This document shows positions 17,976 to 26,513 of a stretch of DNA of 64,000 nt, one piece after another. This DNA is from Streptomyces sp. NBC_00286 (GTDB lineage: Bacteria > Actinomycetota > Actinomycetes > Streptomycetales > Streptomycetaceae). The translations under genes were made by a program, and so were the position numbers. Location of the stretch: contig NZ_CP108054.1 in assembly GCF_036173125.1 (NCBI RefSeq), positions 248,001-312,000 of the forward strand. Reading direction: 5' to 3'. Under the pieces are notes generated by a model. It saw only the letters and a list, made by a program, of their open reading frames with translations, ran no database searches and was not told the DNA's origin. Numbering within the stretch: the stretch's first letter is position 1; every line of letters begins with the position of its first letter.

Positions 17976-18051
17976 GGTGTCAAGTATGCCGGGATCTTCG
18001 TACTCCGACGGCACACGCGCAGCAGGAATTACGCCATCGACCTGCCGGAGT

Positions 18052-18071
18052 TACTGGATAGCATGGTCAGT
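18052..18071. promoter_or_regulatory. TACTG-N11-CAGT element before TetR gene
   Basis: TACTG and CAGT are inverted arms separated by 11 bases, 49 bases upstream of the second TetR start and in the gap to the divergent TetR gene. The same TACTG-N11-CAGT arrangement occurs at 26514-26533 between the enoyl-CoA hydratase and acyl-CoA dehydrogenase genes. It is a candidate common TetR operator. Confidence 0.4.
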
Positions 18072-18119
18072 GAACAGGGCCCACACAGACGCGGGTCGCG
18101 GCAGCCGCCAGGGAGCATG

Positions 18120-18773
18120 ATGGCCACCACGCAGAACGGTAAGCAGCCCGCCCACCGCCCCTCGCGACGGCAGCACATCATCACTGCCGCCGTGCGCGTG
18201 TTCGGCCGCAACGGATTCGCGGAGACCAGCATCCAGGACATCGCGGACGAGGCCCAGGTGGTACCCACGGCCGTCTACTACCACTTCGACGGCAAGGAGG
18301 AGCTGCTCGAACTCGCCATGCGGCGGGTCTTCGACCAGCTCAACGCGGTGGTGGAGGCGGCCCGTCCGGAGTCCGAGCCGGGTAGTGCGGAGGGTTTGCT
18401 GCGGGTCATCGACGCGGTGTGGGACTGGGTGGAGCAGAACCCGGAGGAGGCCCGGCTGTACCAGGTGCAGATCTCCTCGGCCAACGGCAACGTCAAGGTG
18501 TTGCGGGACGAGTTCGAGCAGCGGCACATCCAGCGGGCGTACGACTACCTGCCGGAGAGCACCACGCGCAGTCCCCGGGCGGCCAAGTCACGGCACGCGG
18601 CACAGGCCCTCGCTGTCCGCACGCTGATCAGTACGACCATCCTGGTCACCGCGCTGCGAGCGGAAGGCGGGCCGCTGTCCCAGTTGCCCTCCCGGTCCGT
18701 ACAGGAGGCGGTCAGGTCGCTGGCGCTGCGCATCGTCACCGCCGAGCAGAAGCCGGCCGCGGCTTCTAGCTGA
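18120..18773 (+). CDS. TetR-family regulator
   Basis: A 217-residue TetR-type regulator. The helix-turn-helix is at TSIQDIADEAQVVPTAVYYH, preceded by RQHIITAAVRVFGRNGFAE. The C-terminal domain resembles the TetR groups that control fatty-acid and acyl-CoA genes in actinomycetes. Two ATGs (18117, 18120) compete; GGGAG at 18111-18115 favours 18120. It probably binds the element 49 bases upstream and the matching one at 26514-26533. Confidence 0.82.
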   Translation: MATTQNGKQPAHRPSRRQHIITAAVRVFGRNGFAETSIQDIADEAQVVPTAVYYHFDGKEELLELAMRRVFDQLNAVVEAARPESEPGSAEGLLRVIDAVWDWVEQNPEEARLYQVQISSANGNVKVLRDEFEQRHIQRAYDYLPESTTRSPRAAKSRHAAQALAVRTLISTTILVTALRAEGGPLSQLPSRSVQEAVRSLALRIVTAEQKPAAASS

Positions 18774-18793
18774 GGGGGTTCACCAGGTCCAGT

Positions 18794-19498
18794 TCACCAG
18801 GGCAGGGGCTTGCGGTCGGCGAACAACCTGCCCGTCGTCCCGTCGCCCTCGGGGAGGGTGGCCAGCCAGACCGGGGTGTCCGCGCCGGCCTCCGGACCGC
18901 GCGGGGCAGCGGGACCGCCCATACCGCTGCGGGTCCAGCCCGGATCGGCGGCGTTGACCAGGACGCCTGTGCCGGCCAGTTCGGCCGCGAGCATACGGGT
19001 CAGGGCGTTGAGGGCGGTCTTGGAGATCCGGTAGGCCGGGTGGCGGCCGGAGTCCATGAGCGCCAGCGAGCCGTATGAGCTGGTGACGTTGACGACCCGT
19101 CCGTAGCCGGTCTCCACCATGCCTGGCACGACGGCTTCCGCCATGCGCCAGGCACCCGCGAGGTTCGTCTCCAGGGTCGTGCGCAGGATCTCCTCGTCGA
19201 GGTACGGGGGCCGTAGGTCGCCGTCCAGGGACACTCCCGCGTTGTTCACCAGGACGTCAATCCCGCCAGTCAACTCCCCGGCTTCCCGCGCCGCTTCGGC
19301 GACGCTCTTCGCCGAGGCCACGTCCAGGGCCAGCGGCAGTGCCGCCGGACCGATGGCGCGGCACGCCTCCTCGGCCGCCTCCCAACTTCGCGCCCCGACC
19401 AGGACCCGCAGCCCCCCGTCCGCGAGCTGTCGGCATATCTCCAGGCCGATGCCGCGCGCTCCGCCGGTGACCAGTGCGGTTCTGTCGCCGTGCCACAT
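18794..19498 (-). CDS. Short-chain dehydrogenase/reductase (SDR)
   Basis: A 234-residue SDR with cofactor motif TGGARGIGLEI, NNAGV, a serine in NVTSSYGS and catalytic YRISK. It is shorter than the classical family by about 15 residues, mainly near the C-terminus. ATG 19498 is 17 bases below the thiolase-like stop, and AAAGGCGG lies upstream. It is the last gene of the long leftward set and probably acts on a hydroxyacyl or hydroxy intermediate. Confidence 0.8.
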   Translation of the reverse strand: MWHGDRTALVTGGARGIGLEICRQLADGGLRVLVGARSWEAAEEACRAIGPAALPLALDVASAKSVAEAAREAGELTGGIDVLVNNAGVSLDGDLRPPYLDEEILRTTLETNLAGAWRMAEAVVPGMVETGYGRVVNVTSSYGSLALMDSGRHPAYRISKTALNALTRMLAAELAGTGVLVNAADPGWTRSGMGGPAAPRGPEAGADTPVWLATLPEGDGTTGRLFADRKPLPW

Positions 19499-19515
19499 GG
19501 TGCGTTTGCCGCCTT

Positions 19516-20670
19516 TCAGATCGTCAGTACCGAGCAGGCGCTGATCCCGGGCGCCCCGTACACATGGGTGAAGCCGACCCGGGGAGCACCCGGCACCTGC
19601 ACACCCGGCGCCCGGCCCTGCAACTGCCGTACGACCTCGTGGAACTGGCGCAGTCCGGAGGCGCCGACGGGCTCGCCACCGGCCAGGCAACCGCCGTCGG
19701 TGTTGACCGGGATCCGGCCCGTGGGATCGGTGTCCCCGTCGGCGAGGAGTTCCTCCTGCTCGCCGTGGCCGCACAGTCCGGTTTCCGCCAGGTGGATCAG
19801 TTCCGATCCGCTGTCGGTGTCCTGCAGTTGGGCGACCTGTACGTCCGCGGGCCGCAGCCCCGCCGTGCGGAAGGCAGCCTCCGCGGCGTCGACGCTCGGG
19901 CTGCGGTGCGGTCCGGGCGGCAGCCAGGGCGAGAACACCTCGAACGAGCCGAACCGTCTGGTCCTGAAGGCCAACGACGCCAGTTTTACGGGGCGTTCGC
20001 ACAGGTCGAAGGCACGGTCGCCGAGCGCCAGTACCAGAGCCGCCGCGCCCTGCCCCGGCGAGCAGAACATGTACTGGGTGAGGGGCGGACTGACCTCGGC
20101 GGAGTTGAGGATCTCCTCCTCCGTCAGCTCCTTGCGCCGCCAGGCCAGGGGGTGCTGGGAGCCGTTGCGGAAGGCCCGCGCGGCCACCTTCGCCAGCGCC
20201 CGCTCCGAGATCCCGTGCTCGTGCAAGTACCGCTGAGTCTTGAGGGCGAAGAACTGGGTGGTCAGCATCATGCCGGTCTCGGCATACCAGTCGGGCAGTC
20301 CGTAGCGTGCCGCGGAGACGTTGAAGGCGCCCCGCTCGTGCTTGTCGAAGCCCACGGCCAGTCCGAGCGAGGCCTCGCCGGCGCGCAGTGCGTTGGCCAC
20401 CGCGAGCACCGTCGAGGCTCCGGTGGCGCAGCCGTTCTGTACGTTGGCGAACGGCACACCGGTCAGGCCCAGACGGCCGACCAGGGTGTCGGGCTTGCCG
20501 GACACGTCGGAGCCGCCCGCCGCGTAACCGATGTCCTCCCAGGCGACACCGGCGTCGGCCAGGGCCTCGCGTACCGCGCGCTCGGCCATGTCCATCCCGG
20601 TAACGCTCTCGTCGCGGCCGAAGGGATGCATTCCGCAGCCGACGACATAGACCTCGTCGCTCCGGCTCAT
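19516..20670 (-). CDS. Thiolase-fold lipid-transfer-type protein (thiolase or retro-aldolase)
   Basis: A 384-residue thiolase-superfamily protein of the SCP-x/Ltp group. It keeps the N-terminal nucleophile-type cysteine in NVQNGCATGAS. The usual GHP motif is replaced by GEP (NTDGGCLAGGEPVGASG), so the catalytic histidine of true thiolases is missing. The gene overlaps a DUF35 gene by ATGA. Such Ltp/DUF35 pairs act as retro-aldolases in steroid side-chain degradation, or as acyl-CoA thiolases. Either a C-C cleavage of a beta-hydroxyacyl-CoA or thiolysis is possible; the GEP substitution favours the former. This is an inference. Confidence 0.72.
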   Translation of the reverse strand: MSRSDEVYVVGCGMHPFGRDESVTGMDMAERAVREALADAGVAWEDIGYAAGGSDVSGKPDTLVGRLGLTGVPFANVQNGCATGASTVLAVANALRAGEASLGLAVGFDKHERGAFNVSAARYGLPDWYAETGMMLTTQFFALKTQRYLHEHGISERALAKVAARAFRNGSQHPLAWRRKELTEEEILNSAEVSPPLTQYMFCSPGQGAAALVLALGDRAFDLCERPVKLASLAFRTRRFGSFEVFSPWLPPGPHRSPSVDAAEAAFRTAGLRPADVQVAQLQDTDSGSELIHLAETGLCGHGEQEELLADGDTDPTGRIPVNTDGGCLAGGEPVGASGLRQFHEVVRQLQGRAPGVQVPGAPRVGFTHVYGAPGISACSVLTI

Positions 20671-21098
20671 CGCTCCCCATCCCCGTCCGGATCCCCGTCC
20701 GGGCGGAACGCGAAGGTCAGCACCTCGGTCCCGTCCTCGTCGCGGTAGGCGGTCACCGTGGTGAGCCGGACCGGCAGCCCGATCCGTATCTCGGCGCGGG
20801 GAACCTCCAGCCGCGCCTCGACCAGCACCTCACCGAGGTCGACATAGCCCACGTGGTACGGGCGATAGCCCCCGGCCGGCGGCCGGTACGGCGGCTTGGG
20901 CTGGAACGCCTGCAGCGTCCACGACCACACCCGCCCGCTCACCGGCAGCACATGCGCGGACATGGCTCCGTCCGAGCACTTGGGGCACGAGTCCTGCCGG
21001 GGAAAGACCACGGTGGCGCAGCCGGAGCAGCGCGCGCCCGTGAGGCGCGGTGGATTCACGCTCTCGAACAGGTCCTCATCGATGAGTCTGCTGATCAT
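20667..21098 (-). CDS. DUF35 OB-fold zinc protein, partner of thiolase-like protein
   Basis: A 143-residue protein with an N-terminal helix, a zinc ribbon CSGCATVVFPRQDSCPKC (two CxxC) and an OB-fold body (SGRVWSWTL, PYHVGYVDL). DUF35 proteins bind thiolase-fold or MaoC-like partners and help bind the acyl-CoA. The 4-base overlap with the thiolase-like gene supports a complex. An 81-base gap with two direct repeats separates it from the acyl-CoA dehydrogenase upstream. Confidence 0.8.
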   Translation of the reverse strand: MISRLIDEDLFESVNPPRLTGARCSGCATVVFPRQDSCPKCSDGAMSAHVLPVSGRVWSWTLQAFQPKPPYRPPAGGYRPYHVGYVDLGEVLVEARLEVPRAEIRIGLPVRLTTVTAYRDEDGTEVLTFAFRPDGDPDGDGER

Positions 21099-21114
21099 GC
21101 CGTCCTACCCTTTT

Positions 21115-21157
21115 CTGCACGGTCGTCGTGCGGTTCCCTGCACGGTCGTCGTGCGGT
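21115..21157. repeat. Exact 20-bp direct repeat, each with a small hairpin
   Basis: The 20-mer CTGCACGGTCGTCGTGCGGT occurs at 21115-21134 and again at 21138-21157. Within each copy GCACG and CGTGC form a 5-bp stem around GTCGT. It fills the gap between the acyl-CoA dehydrogenase stop and the DUF35 start, inside a leftward gene set. It could be an operator pair, an RNA processing or attenuation site, or a recent duplication. Confidence 0.6.
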
Positions 21158-21179
21158 GGTGCTGTGACCGCGGGTGAAG

Positions 21180-22298
21180 TCACCAGCCCAGCAGTCCCGC
21201 CAACCGTTCCCGATGGTGTGCGGCGCCACCCAGCAGGACGGCGTCGGACTGGGCGCGCCGGAAATACAGGTGCGCGTCGTGCTCCCAGGTGAAGCCCATG
21301 CCGCCGTGCAGTTGGACGCACTCGGCGGCCACGAACACGAACGCCTCGCCGCACCACGCCTGCGCCACCGCCGCCGCCTCGGCCAGCACCTCGGGAGAGT
21401 CGGCCGACCGGACGGCGCGCACCACCGCCGACCGCGCGGCCTCGACCTGAAGCAGCATGTCGGCACAGGTGTGCTTGATCGCCTGGAAGCCGCCGATGGC
21501 CCTGCCGAACTGTGTGCGGTCCCGTACATGGGCCACCGTCATGTCCAACGCGGCCTGCGCTCCGCCGAGTTGCTCGGCGGCCAGGGCCACCAGGGCCACG
21601 TCAAGGGCGCGGCTCACGATGTCCGCTCCCTCGCCCCCGGCGGTCAGGGGCCGGGCACGGGCGCCGGAGAAGGAGACGACCGCCTGTCCGCGGCTGAGGT
21701 CCAGGGTGGGTACGCGGCGGACGGTCACTCCGGGCTCGCGCGGGTCGGCGAGGAAGAGGTCCAGGCCGTCGGCCCCGGCCGCGGCGACGACCAGCGCTTC
21801 GGCGTCGGCACCGTCCAGTACGAAGGGAGCGGTGCCGTCGAGGAGCGGGACGCCGCCTCGCCAGGTGACGGCCACCGGCACGGCGTCCGGCCGCCACACC
21901 CCGTCAGGTGCCGCCACCGCGAGGGCGTGCGCCTTGCCCTCGGCCAGCTCCTCCAGTGCCCGCTCGGCCGTGCCGCAGCCTGCCAGGACCTGCCCGGCCA
22001 GCACGGTGGACGACAACAGGGGCACCGGCGTCAGTGTCCGGCCCAACTCCTCGCAGACCGCGGCGATCTCGGCGAGGCCGCCGATGCCTCCGGCCGCCTC
22101 GGGCAGACCGAGGGCCGCGAGGCCGACCTGCCCGCCGAGGGTGTCCCACAACTTGGCGTCGATGCCCGGGGAATGCTCGGACAGCCGGCGCACCGCGGCG
22201 GTACCGCCCGCGTCGGCGCACACCGACCGTACGGTCTCGCGCAGGTCGTCCAGTTCGGCGTCCGACAGGGCCGTGCTATCGGTCACGGTGCTCGTCAT
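21180..22298 (-). CDS. Acyl-CoA dehydrogenase
   Basis: A 372-residue FadE-type flavoprotein of the divergent group common in actinobacterial steroid and terpenoid catabolism. It contains RDRTQFGRAIGGFQAIKH and the QLHGGMGFTWEHDAHLYF C-terminal motif of the family. The N-terminal domain is Ala-rich. Expected reaction: alpha,beta-dehydrogenation of an acyl-CoA with FAD. ATG 22298 overlaps the PPDK-like stop (ATGA); the longer frame upstream is rejected. Many enzymes of this group are heterodimers with a second FadE, and another family member lies at 26585. Confidence 0.8.
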   Translation of the reverse strand: MTSTVTDSTALSDAELDDLRETVRSVCADAGGTAAVRRLSEHSPGIDAKLWDTLGGQVGLAALGLPEAAGGIGGLAEIAAVCEELGRTLTPVPLLSSTVLAGQVLAGCGTAERALEELAEGKAHALAVAAPDGVWRPDAVPVAVTWRGGVPLLDGTAPFVLDGADAEALVVAAAGADGLDLFLADPREPGVTVRRVPTLDLSRGQAVVSFSGARARPLTAGGEGADIVSRALDVALVALAAEQLGGAQAALDMTVAHVRDRTQFGRAIGGFQAIKHTCADMLLQVEAARSAVVRAVRSADSPEVLAEAAAVAQAWCGEAFVFVAAECVQLHGGMGFTWEHDAHLYFRRAQSDAVLLGGAAHHRERLAGLLGW

Positions 22299-24868
22299 CG
22301 TGCGCTCCCGCTCTCGTCGCGCTGCTCCCGCACGGCACTGTGGGCCGCCGCCATCCGGGCGACCGGCACGCGGTGCGCGGAACAAGAGACGTAGTCGAGG
22401 CCCAGGCCGTCGCAGAAGGCGATGGACTCCGGATCTCCGCCGTGCTCACCGCACACGCCCAGCTTGATGTCGGGGCGTACGCTCCGAGCCCGCTCCACCG
22501 CCAGGGCGATCAGCGCGCCCACCCCGTGCGGGTCGAGCCGGGCGAACGGGCTGGCCGTCAGGAACCCGCGTTCCTGGTAGGAGGCGAGTACCTGGCGCTC
22601 GACGTCGTCGCGGGAGAATCCGTAGGTGAGCTGGGTGAGGTCGTTGGTGCCGAAGGAGAAGAACTCGGCGTGTTCGGCGAGTTCGCCGGCCAGCAGCGCG
22701 GCCCGCGGTGTCTCGATCATCGTGCCGAGCCGGTACGGGACCTCCACGCCGGTGCGGGCGGCGACCGCCTCGGCGGCGCCCCGTACGTAGGCTGCCGCGG
22801 CAGCCAGTTCCTCCGGCAGGCTGACGAGCGGGATCATCACTTCGAGCTGGGGGCGGACTCCGGTGGCAGCCACATCGGCCCAGGCGGTGAAGAGCGCCTC
22901 GGCCTGCGCCGGGTAGAGCCTCTCGTGCAGCAGGGCCAGGCGCACGCCGCGCAGACCGAGCATCGGGTTCGCCTCGCGCAGTGCGGCGGCCCGCTGTTCC
23001 TCGGCGGCGTCCTGAGCTTCCCCGGCAGCAGGCAGGAACTCGTGCAGCGGGGCGTCCAGAAGGCGTACGGTCACCGGCCGGTCCCCCACCGCGGCCAGCA
23101 GGGCCTTGAAGTCCTCGTGCTGAGCCTCTTCCAGTGCCGACAGCGCCTCGTCTCGAGCCTCGGCGTCGGCGGCCAGAATCACCCGGCGGATCAGCGGCAG
23201 CCGGTCGCCGAGGAACTGGTGCTCGGTACGGCACAGCCCCACCCCCTCCGCGCCCAGGGCGACGGCGGTGCTCACCTCCGCGGCGGTGTCGGCGTTGGCC
23301 CGCACGCCCAGCCGGCGCATGCCGTCCGCCCACTCCAGCAGGGTGGACAGTTCGGGCGGTGGTCCGGCGACACTGACGCTCAGTGTCCCCTCGTAGACGG
23401 CTCCGGTACGGCCGTCCAGCGAGACGGCGTCGCCCTCGCGCAGCACCCGGTCCCCGATCCGTACGGTGCCGGCGGCCCGGTCGGCGCGCAGTCCCTCGGC
23501 GCCGCACACGGCGGGTTTGCCCGCGCCCCGCGCCACCACGGCGGCGTGCGAGGCGATGCCGCCGCTGCCGGTGAGTACGGCGACGGCGGCCAGCATCCCG
23601 GGGACGTCGGCGGGAGTCGTCTCATGGGCCACGAGCACGACCTGCGTGCCGTCCGCGGCCAGTTCGAGGGCACGTTCGCTCGACAGGACGATCGCGCCGG
23701 TCGCCGCCCCCGGGGAGGCGGGCAGTCCCTTCACCAGGAGCTGCTCGCCGCCGGTCAGCCGGAGCTGGGGGTGCAGCAGTTCCTGCACCTGCGCGGGGCT
23801 GATCCGCCGTACGGCTTCTTCCCGGTCGAGTGCTCCGTCCCCGGCCAGGTCCGCGGCGAGGCACACCGCCGCACGGAGCGGCGGGCGGCTCTGCGCCGAG
23901 GCGGCCAGCAGCGAGATCTCGCCGTCGCGCACCTCGAAGTCGACGGTGACCGGGGCGTGCAGATGACGTTCGAGCGTGAGCAGCGAGTGCTCGAGCAGCG
24001 CGGAACTCCCGCCCAGCTTCTCCAGCGGCTCGCCCGTGCGCGGGGGCGGCGCGCTGCGGCGTACGCCCCGGAAGAAGGAGCCCTGCGGCGAGAAGCGGCC
24101 GCTGTCGGGGTGCCGGCTGACCGCCGTGCCGAAGCCGGAGTGGTCCCATGGCCCGATGCGCACGGCCTGGACATGCAGTGCGATGCCCAGCTCCGCAGGG
24201 AGCCGCTGGGCTTTGCGGGACCGCCTGGCCCGGGGTGAGGCCCACCGCCCCAGCACCGCCCGAGCGGCCAGCGCGAGCTGCTCGGCCGGGTCGTCGGGGT
24301 ACGGCCGCTCGGCATGCCGGGCGACCGTCGAGAGCAGTGCGTCGACGCGGGCCCTGGCATCAGGGGCGTCGAGCGAAGCGTCGTCGAGCTCCGGTGCGGG
24401 CACGTCAAGGGCGTACTCCGCGATCATCCGGACGGTGGCCGCCCATACCTCGTACAGCACATCGTCGCGGCCGATGACGGCACGGATGCCATCGGCGTCG
24501 GCCGGGGTGATACCGATGCAGGCGAGTTCCGGCGGCAGCCCGGCGACCTCGGTCGACGCGCTCGCCGACAGACGCAGCAGCAGCGGCCTGCTCCGGTCGC
24601 CGATCCGCCGTCCCGTCAGCTGCTCCACGAGTTCCAGGGCGGTGCGGGCGGTGCCCGGCTCGCACAGCGACGCGGCCGAGCCCGCCGGCACCGTCAGTCC
24701 GGGCACCACTGGGAGTCCGAGGGCAACCAGCCGGTCCATGGCGATGCCGTGCGTGCCCAGTTCACCGGCGTCCAGCCCTCGGATCCGTCCCTGGCCGTAG
24801 GGCACCAGGGCGTGGCTAGGGGGGTGCGCCTGTGTGGGTACGCCGGAGTGGCGGTCGGTGATGCTCAA
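22295..24868 (-). CDS. PPDK-like PEP-utilising enzyme with eroded ATP-grasp
   Basis: An 857-residue pyruvate,phosphate-dikinase-like protein. The swivelling domain keeps its phospho-His in SGGIASHAAVVARG. The C-terminal PEP/pyruvate barrel is well kept: LCRTEHQF, VMIPLVS, FFSFGTNDLTQLTYG, CGEHGGDP. The N-terminal ATP-grasp is eroded: the usual GGKGANLAEM is GTHGIAMDRL, the SVRSGA...MPGMMDT region is RLSASASTEVAGLP, and the LQTR region is LLAASAQ. It may therefore use PEP but not make it from ATP in the usual way. TTG 24868 overlaps the upstream stop (TTGA), so translation is coupled to the helical protein. Its presence in a CoA-ester operon is unexplained. Confidence 0.72.
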   Translation of the reverse strand: MSITDRHSGVPTQAHPPSHALVPYGQGRIRGLDAGELGTHGIAMDRLVALGLPVVPGLTVPAGSAASLCEPGTARTALELVEQLTGRRIGDRSRPLLLRLSASASTEVAGLPPELACIGITPADADGIRAVIGRDDVLYEVWAATVRMIAEYALDVPAPELDDASLDAPDARARVDALLSTVARHAERPYPDDPAEQLALAARAVLGRWASPRARRSRKAQRLPAELGIALHVQAVRIGPWDHSGFGTAVSRHPDSGRFSPQGSFFRGVRRSAPPPRTGEPLEKLGGSSALLEHSLLTLERHLHAPVTVDFEVRDGEISLLAASAQSRPPLRAAVCLAADLAGDGALDREEAVRRISPAQVQELLHPQLRLTGGEQLLVKGLPASPGAATGAIVLSSERALELAADGTQVVLVAHETTPADVPGMLAAVAVLTGSGGIASHAAVVARGAGKPAVCGAEGLRADRAAGTVRIGDRVLREGDAVSLDGRTGAVYEGTLSVSVAGPPPELSTLLEWADGMRRLGVRANADTAAEVSTAVALGAEGVGLCRTEHQFLGDRLPLIRRVILAADAEARDEALSALEEAQHEDFKALLAAVGDRPVTVRLLDAPLHEFLPAAGEAQDAAEEQRAAALREANPMLGLRGVRLALLHERLYPAQAEALFTAWADVAATGVRPQLEVMIPLVSLPEELAAAAAYVRGAAEAVAARTGVEVPYRLGTMIETPRAALLAGELAEHAEFFSFGTNDLTQLTYGFSRDDVERQVLASYQERGFLTASPFARLDPHGVGALIALAVERARSVRPDIKLGVCGEHGGDPESIAFCDGLGLDYVSCSAHRVPVARMAAAHSAVREQRDESGSAR

Positions 24869-25503
24869 CCCCGGCTCCTGGTGACCAGTTCCTCTTCGAG
24901 CGCCTCGTCCTGCGCCCGGCTGATCCCCAGAACCAGCAGCAGCTCCTGGTGGAGCCGCATCCACACGGTGTGGTACGAGTCGCACAGGGGCGAGGCCAGC
25001 CACTCCACCGCGCCGTCGTCGAACCGATCGAGGGCTTCCTCCAGCGCCGTGACATAACTCCCGCTGCCCGACGGAAGCCCGTCCAGCCTGCGCAGTACGG
25101 GCTGGATGGCCTCGTGCACGTCTTCCAGCGACTCGCGCACCCCGGCGTCGTAGACGCTGTCGCTGTGGTCGTTGACCGTGCCGTCGGGCCGGCACTGCCA
25201 GGCCGTGCACACCTCGCGGAGCGTCCTGTTGACGGGCAGGAAAGCCTCGTAGGCGGCGGTGATCCGCTGCTCCTGTTCGGAATCGGCGGCGACCCGCAGG
25301 ATCCGCGCCGCGGCTGCCCTGGCGGGCTCGGTCGGCAGCACCATCGGACCCTTCACCATGGCCAGCCCGGCGTCGACCAGGGGGCGATGGTCGGACTCGG
25401 GCCTCCCGCGCCACATTCCGCGCAGAACGAGGTCGACAACGGCTTCGGTGAGGTTCTCGTCGAGAGCGTCCGTCCGGCCCACGGCAGCAGATTGCATCGC
25501 CAC
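24865..25503 (-). CDS. Helical protein of unknown function, coupled to PPDK-like gene
   Basis: A 212-residue protein, almost entirely predicted helix, that I do not recognise. Visible stretches are AVVDLVLRGMWRGRPE, FLPVNRTLREVCTAWQ, DSVYDAGVRESLEDVH and SPLCDSYHTVWMRLHQELLL. It has no signal or membrane segment. GTG 25503 follows a GGGGAA site; ATG 25497 is an alternative. It overlaps the PPDK-like gene by TTGA, so a 1:1 complex or regulator of that enzyme is likely. It could supply the part lost from the neighbouring ATP-grasp, but this is speculation. Confidence 0.65.
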   Translation of the reverse strand: MAMQSAAVGRTDALDENLTEAVVDLVLRGMWRGRPESDHRPLVDAGLAMVKGPMVLPTEPARAAAARILRVAADSEQEQRITAAYEAFLPVNRTLREVCTAWQCRPDGTVNDHSDSVYDAGVRESLEDVHEAIQPVLRRLDGLPSGSGSYVTALEEALDRFDDGAVEWLASPLCDSYHTVWMRLHQELLLVLGISRAQDEALEEELVTRSRG

Positions 25504-25588
25504 ACCATTTCCCCGGTGCTGTCGCCCGGTCCTCAGTTCTGTGTTGCCCGGAGGTTACGCTCCGACGGAGGGGTTAGTGAAGAGGGAA

Positions 25589-26413
25589 TCAAGAAACACT
25601 TTCCGGACTGCCGGGCGCGGACTGGCCGCTGCCCACCCGTGCACGAACCCGCGGGGCCAGGAACGACGTCATCCGCGCCTGCGCCTCGTCGCTCCCCGCC
25701 AGGCCGGCGATCAGCCGCGCCTCCTCGTCGAGGTGACGACTCAGCCCGCCCTCGGCACCGTCACGCAGCAGGCGCTTCGCGGCGCGCAGTGCCTCACCCG
25801 CCCCACCTGCGAGTTCGGCGGCGGTCCGGTACGCGGCCTCGTCCACTTCGTCGTCCTCGACGGCCCGGGAGACCAGACCGAGCCGCTCGGCCTCGTCGCC
25901 CGTGAGAACCCGGTTGGTGAGGACCAGGTCAGTCGCCAGACGGGGGCCCACCAGGCGCGGCAGAAGCCAGGTGGCCCCGCAATCCGGGGTGAGCCCCATC
26001 GCCGTGTAGGCCAGCCGGAAGCGCGCCGACCGTGCGGCCAGGACGATGTCGCCGACCAGGGCAAGACCGATCCCGCCGCCCGCGGCGGCGCCGCGCACGG
26101 CGGTCACCACGGGGACCGGCAGCTCGTACAGAGTCCGCACCGCCGCATGTGCGGCGGTCGCCACGGCGTGCACATAGGCGCCCGTGTCCTCGCCCCGGCC
26201 GGCGAAGGCACGCAGGTCACCGCCCACACAGAAGGCGGCGCCGGCCGCCCGCAGCAGAACCGCGCCGCCCGGATCGGCGGCCACCTCGACGGCTGCGTCC
26301 CGCAGCGCCTCGGCCGTCGGGAGGTCCAGGGCGTTGCCTCTCCCGGGATCCTCCAGCCTCAGCTCGACGACTCCGTCGGGGTGACGGACGACACGGACCG
26401 GCTGGGTGCTCAT
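25589..26413 (-). CDS. Enoyl-CoA hydratase/isomerase family protein
   Basis: A 274-residue crotonase-fold enzyme. Oxyanion-hole regions are AFCVGGDLRAF and GAAAGGGIGLAL. The region LTPDCGATWLLPRLVG has Asp followed by Cys-Gly, as in PaaG-like isomerases (PDGGAT), and lacks the Glu pair of true hydratases. It may therefore isomerise or hydrate an enoyl-CoA. It is first in a long leftward set; the gap to the next gene is 85 bases. Confidence 0.8.
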   Translation of the reverse strand: MSTQPVRVVRHPDGVVELRLEDPGRGNALDLPTAEALRDAAVEVAADPGGAVLLRAAGAAFCVGGDLRAFAGRGEDTGAYVHAVATAAHAAVRTLYELPVPVVTAVRGAAAGGGIGLALVGDIVLAARSARFRLAYTAMGLTPDCGATWLLPRLVGPRLATDLVLTNRVLTGDEAERLGLVSRAVEDDEVDEAAYRTAAELAGGAGEALRAAKRLLRDGAEGGLSRHLDEEARLIAGLAGSDEAQARMTSFLAPRVRARVGSGQSAPGSPESVS

Positions 26414-26513
26414 AAGGGTCTTCTTCCGTCGTCGAGGACCGCCGGGCCGAGTGCCCCCAGATCAAGCGCTCCTCAGATCCCACGCTCCTCAAGACGAGCG
26501 CCACCCAGCAAGA

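Noticed and set aside
24869..25414. N-terminal extension of the PPDK-like protein to 1039 residues
   Set aside because: It overlaps the well-supported 212-residue gene on the same strand in another frame; TTG 24868 gives the family length.
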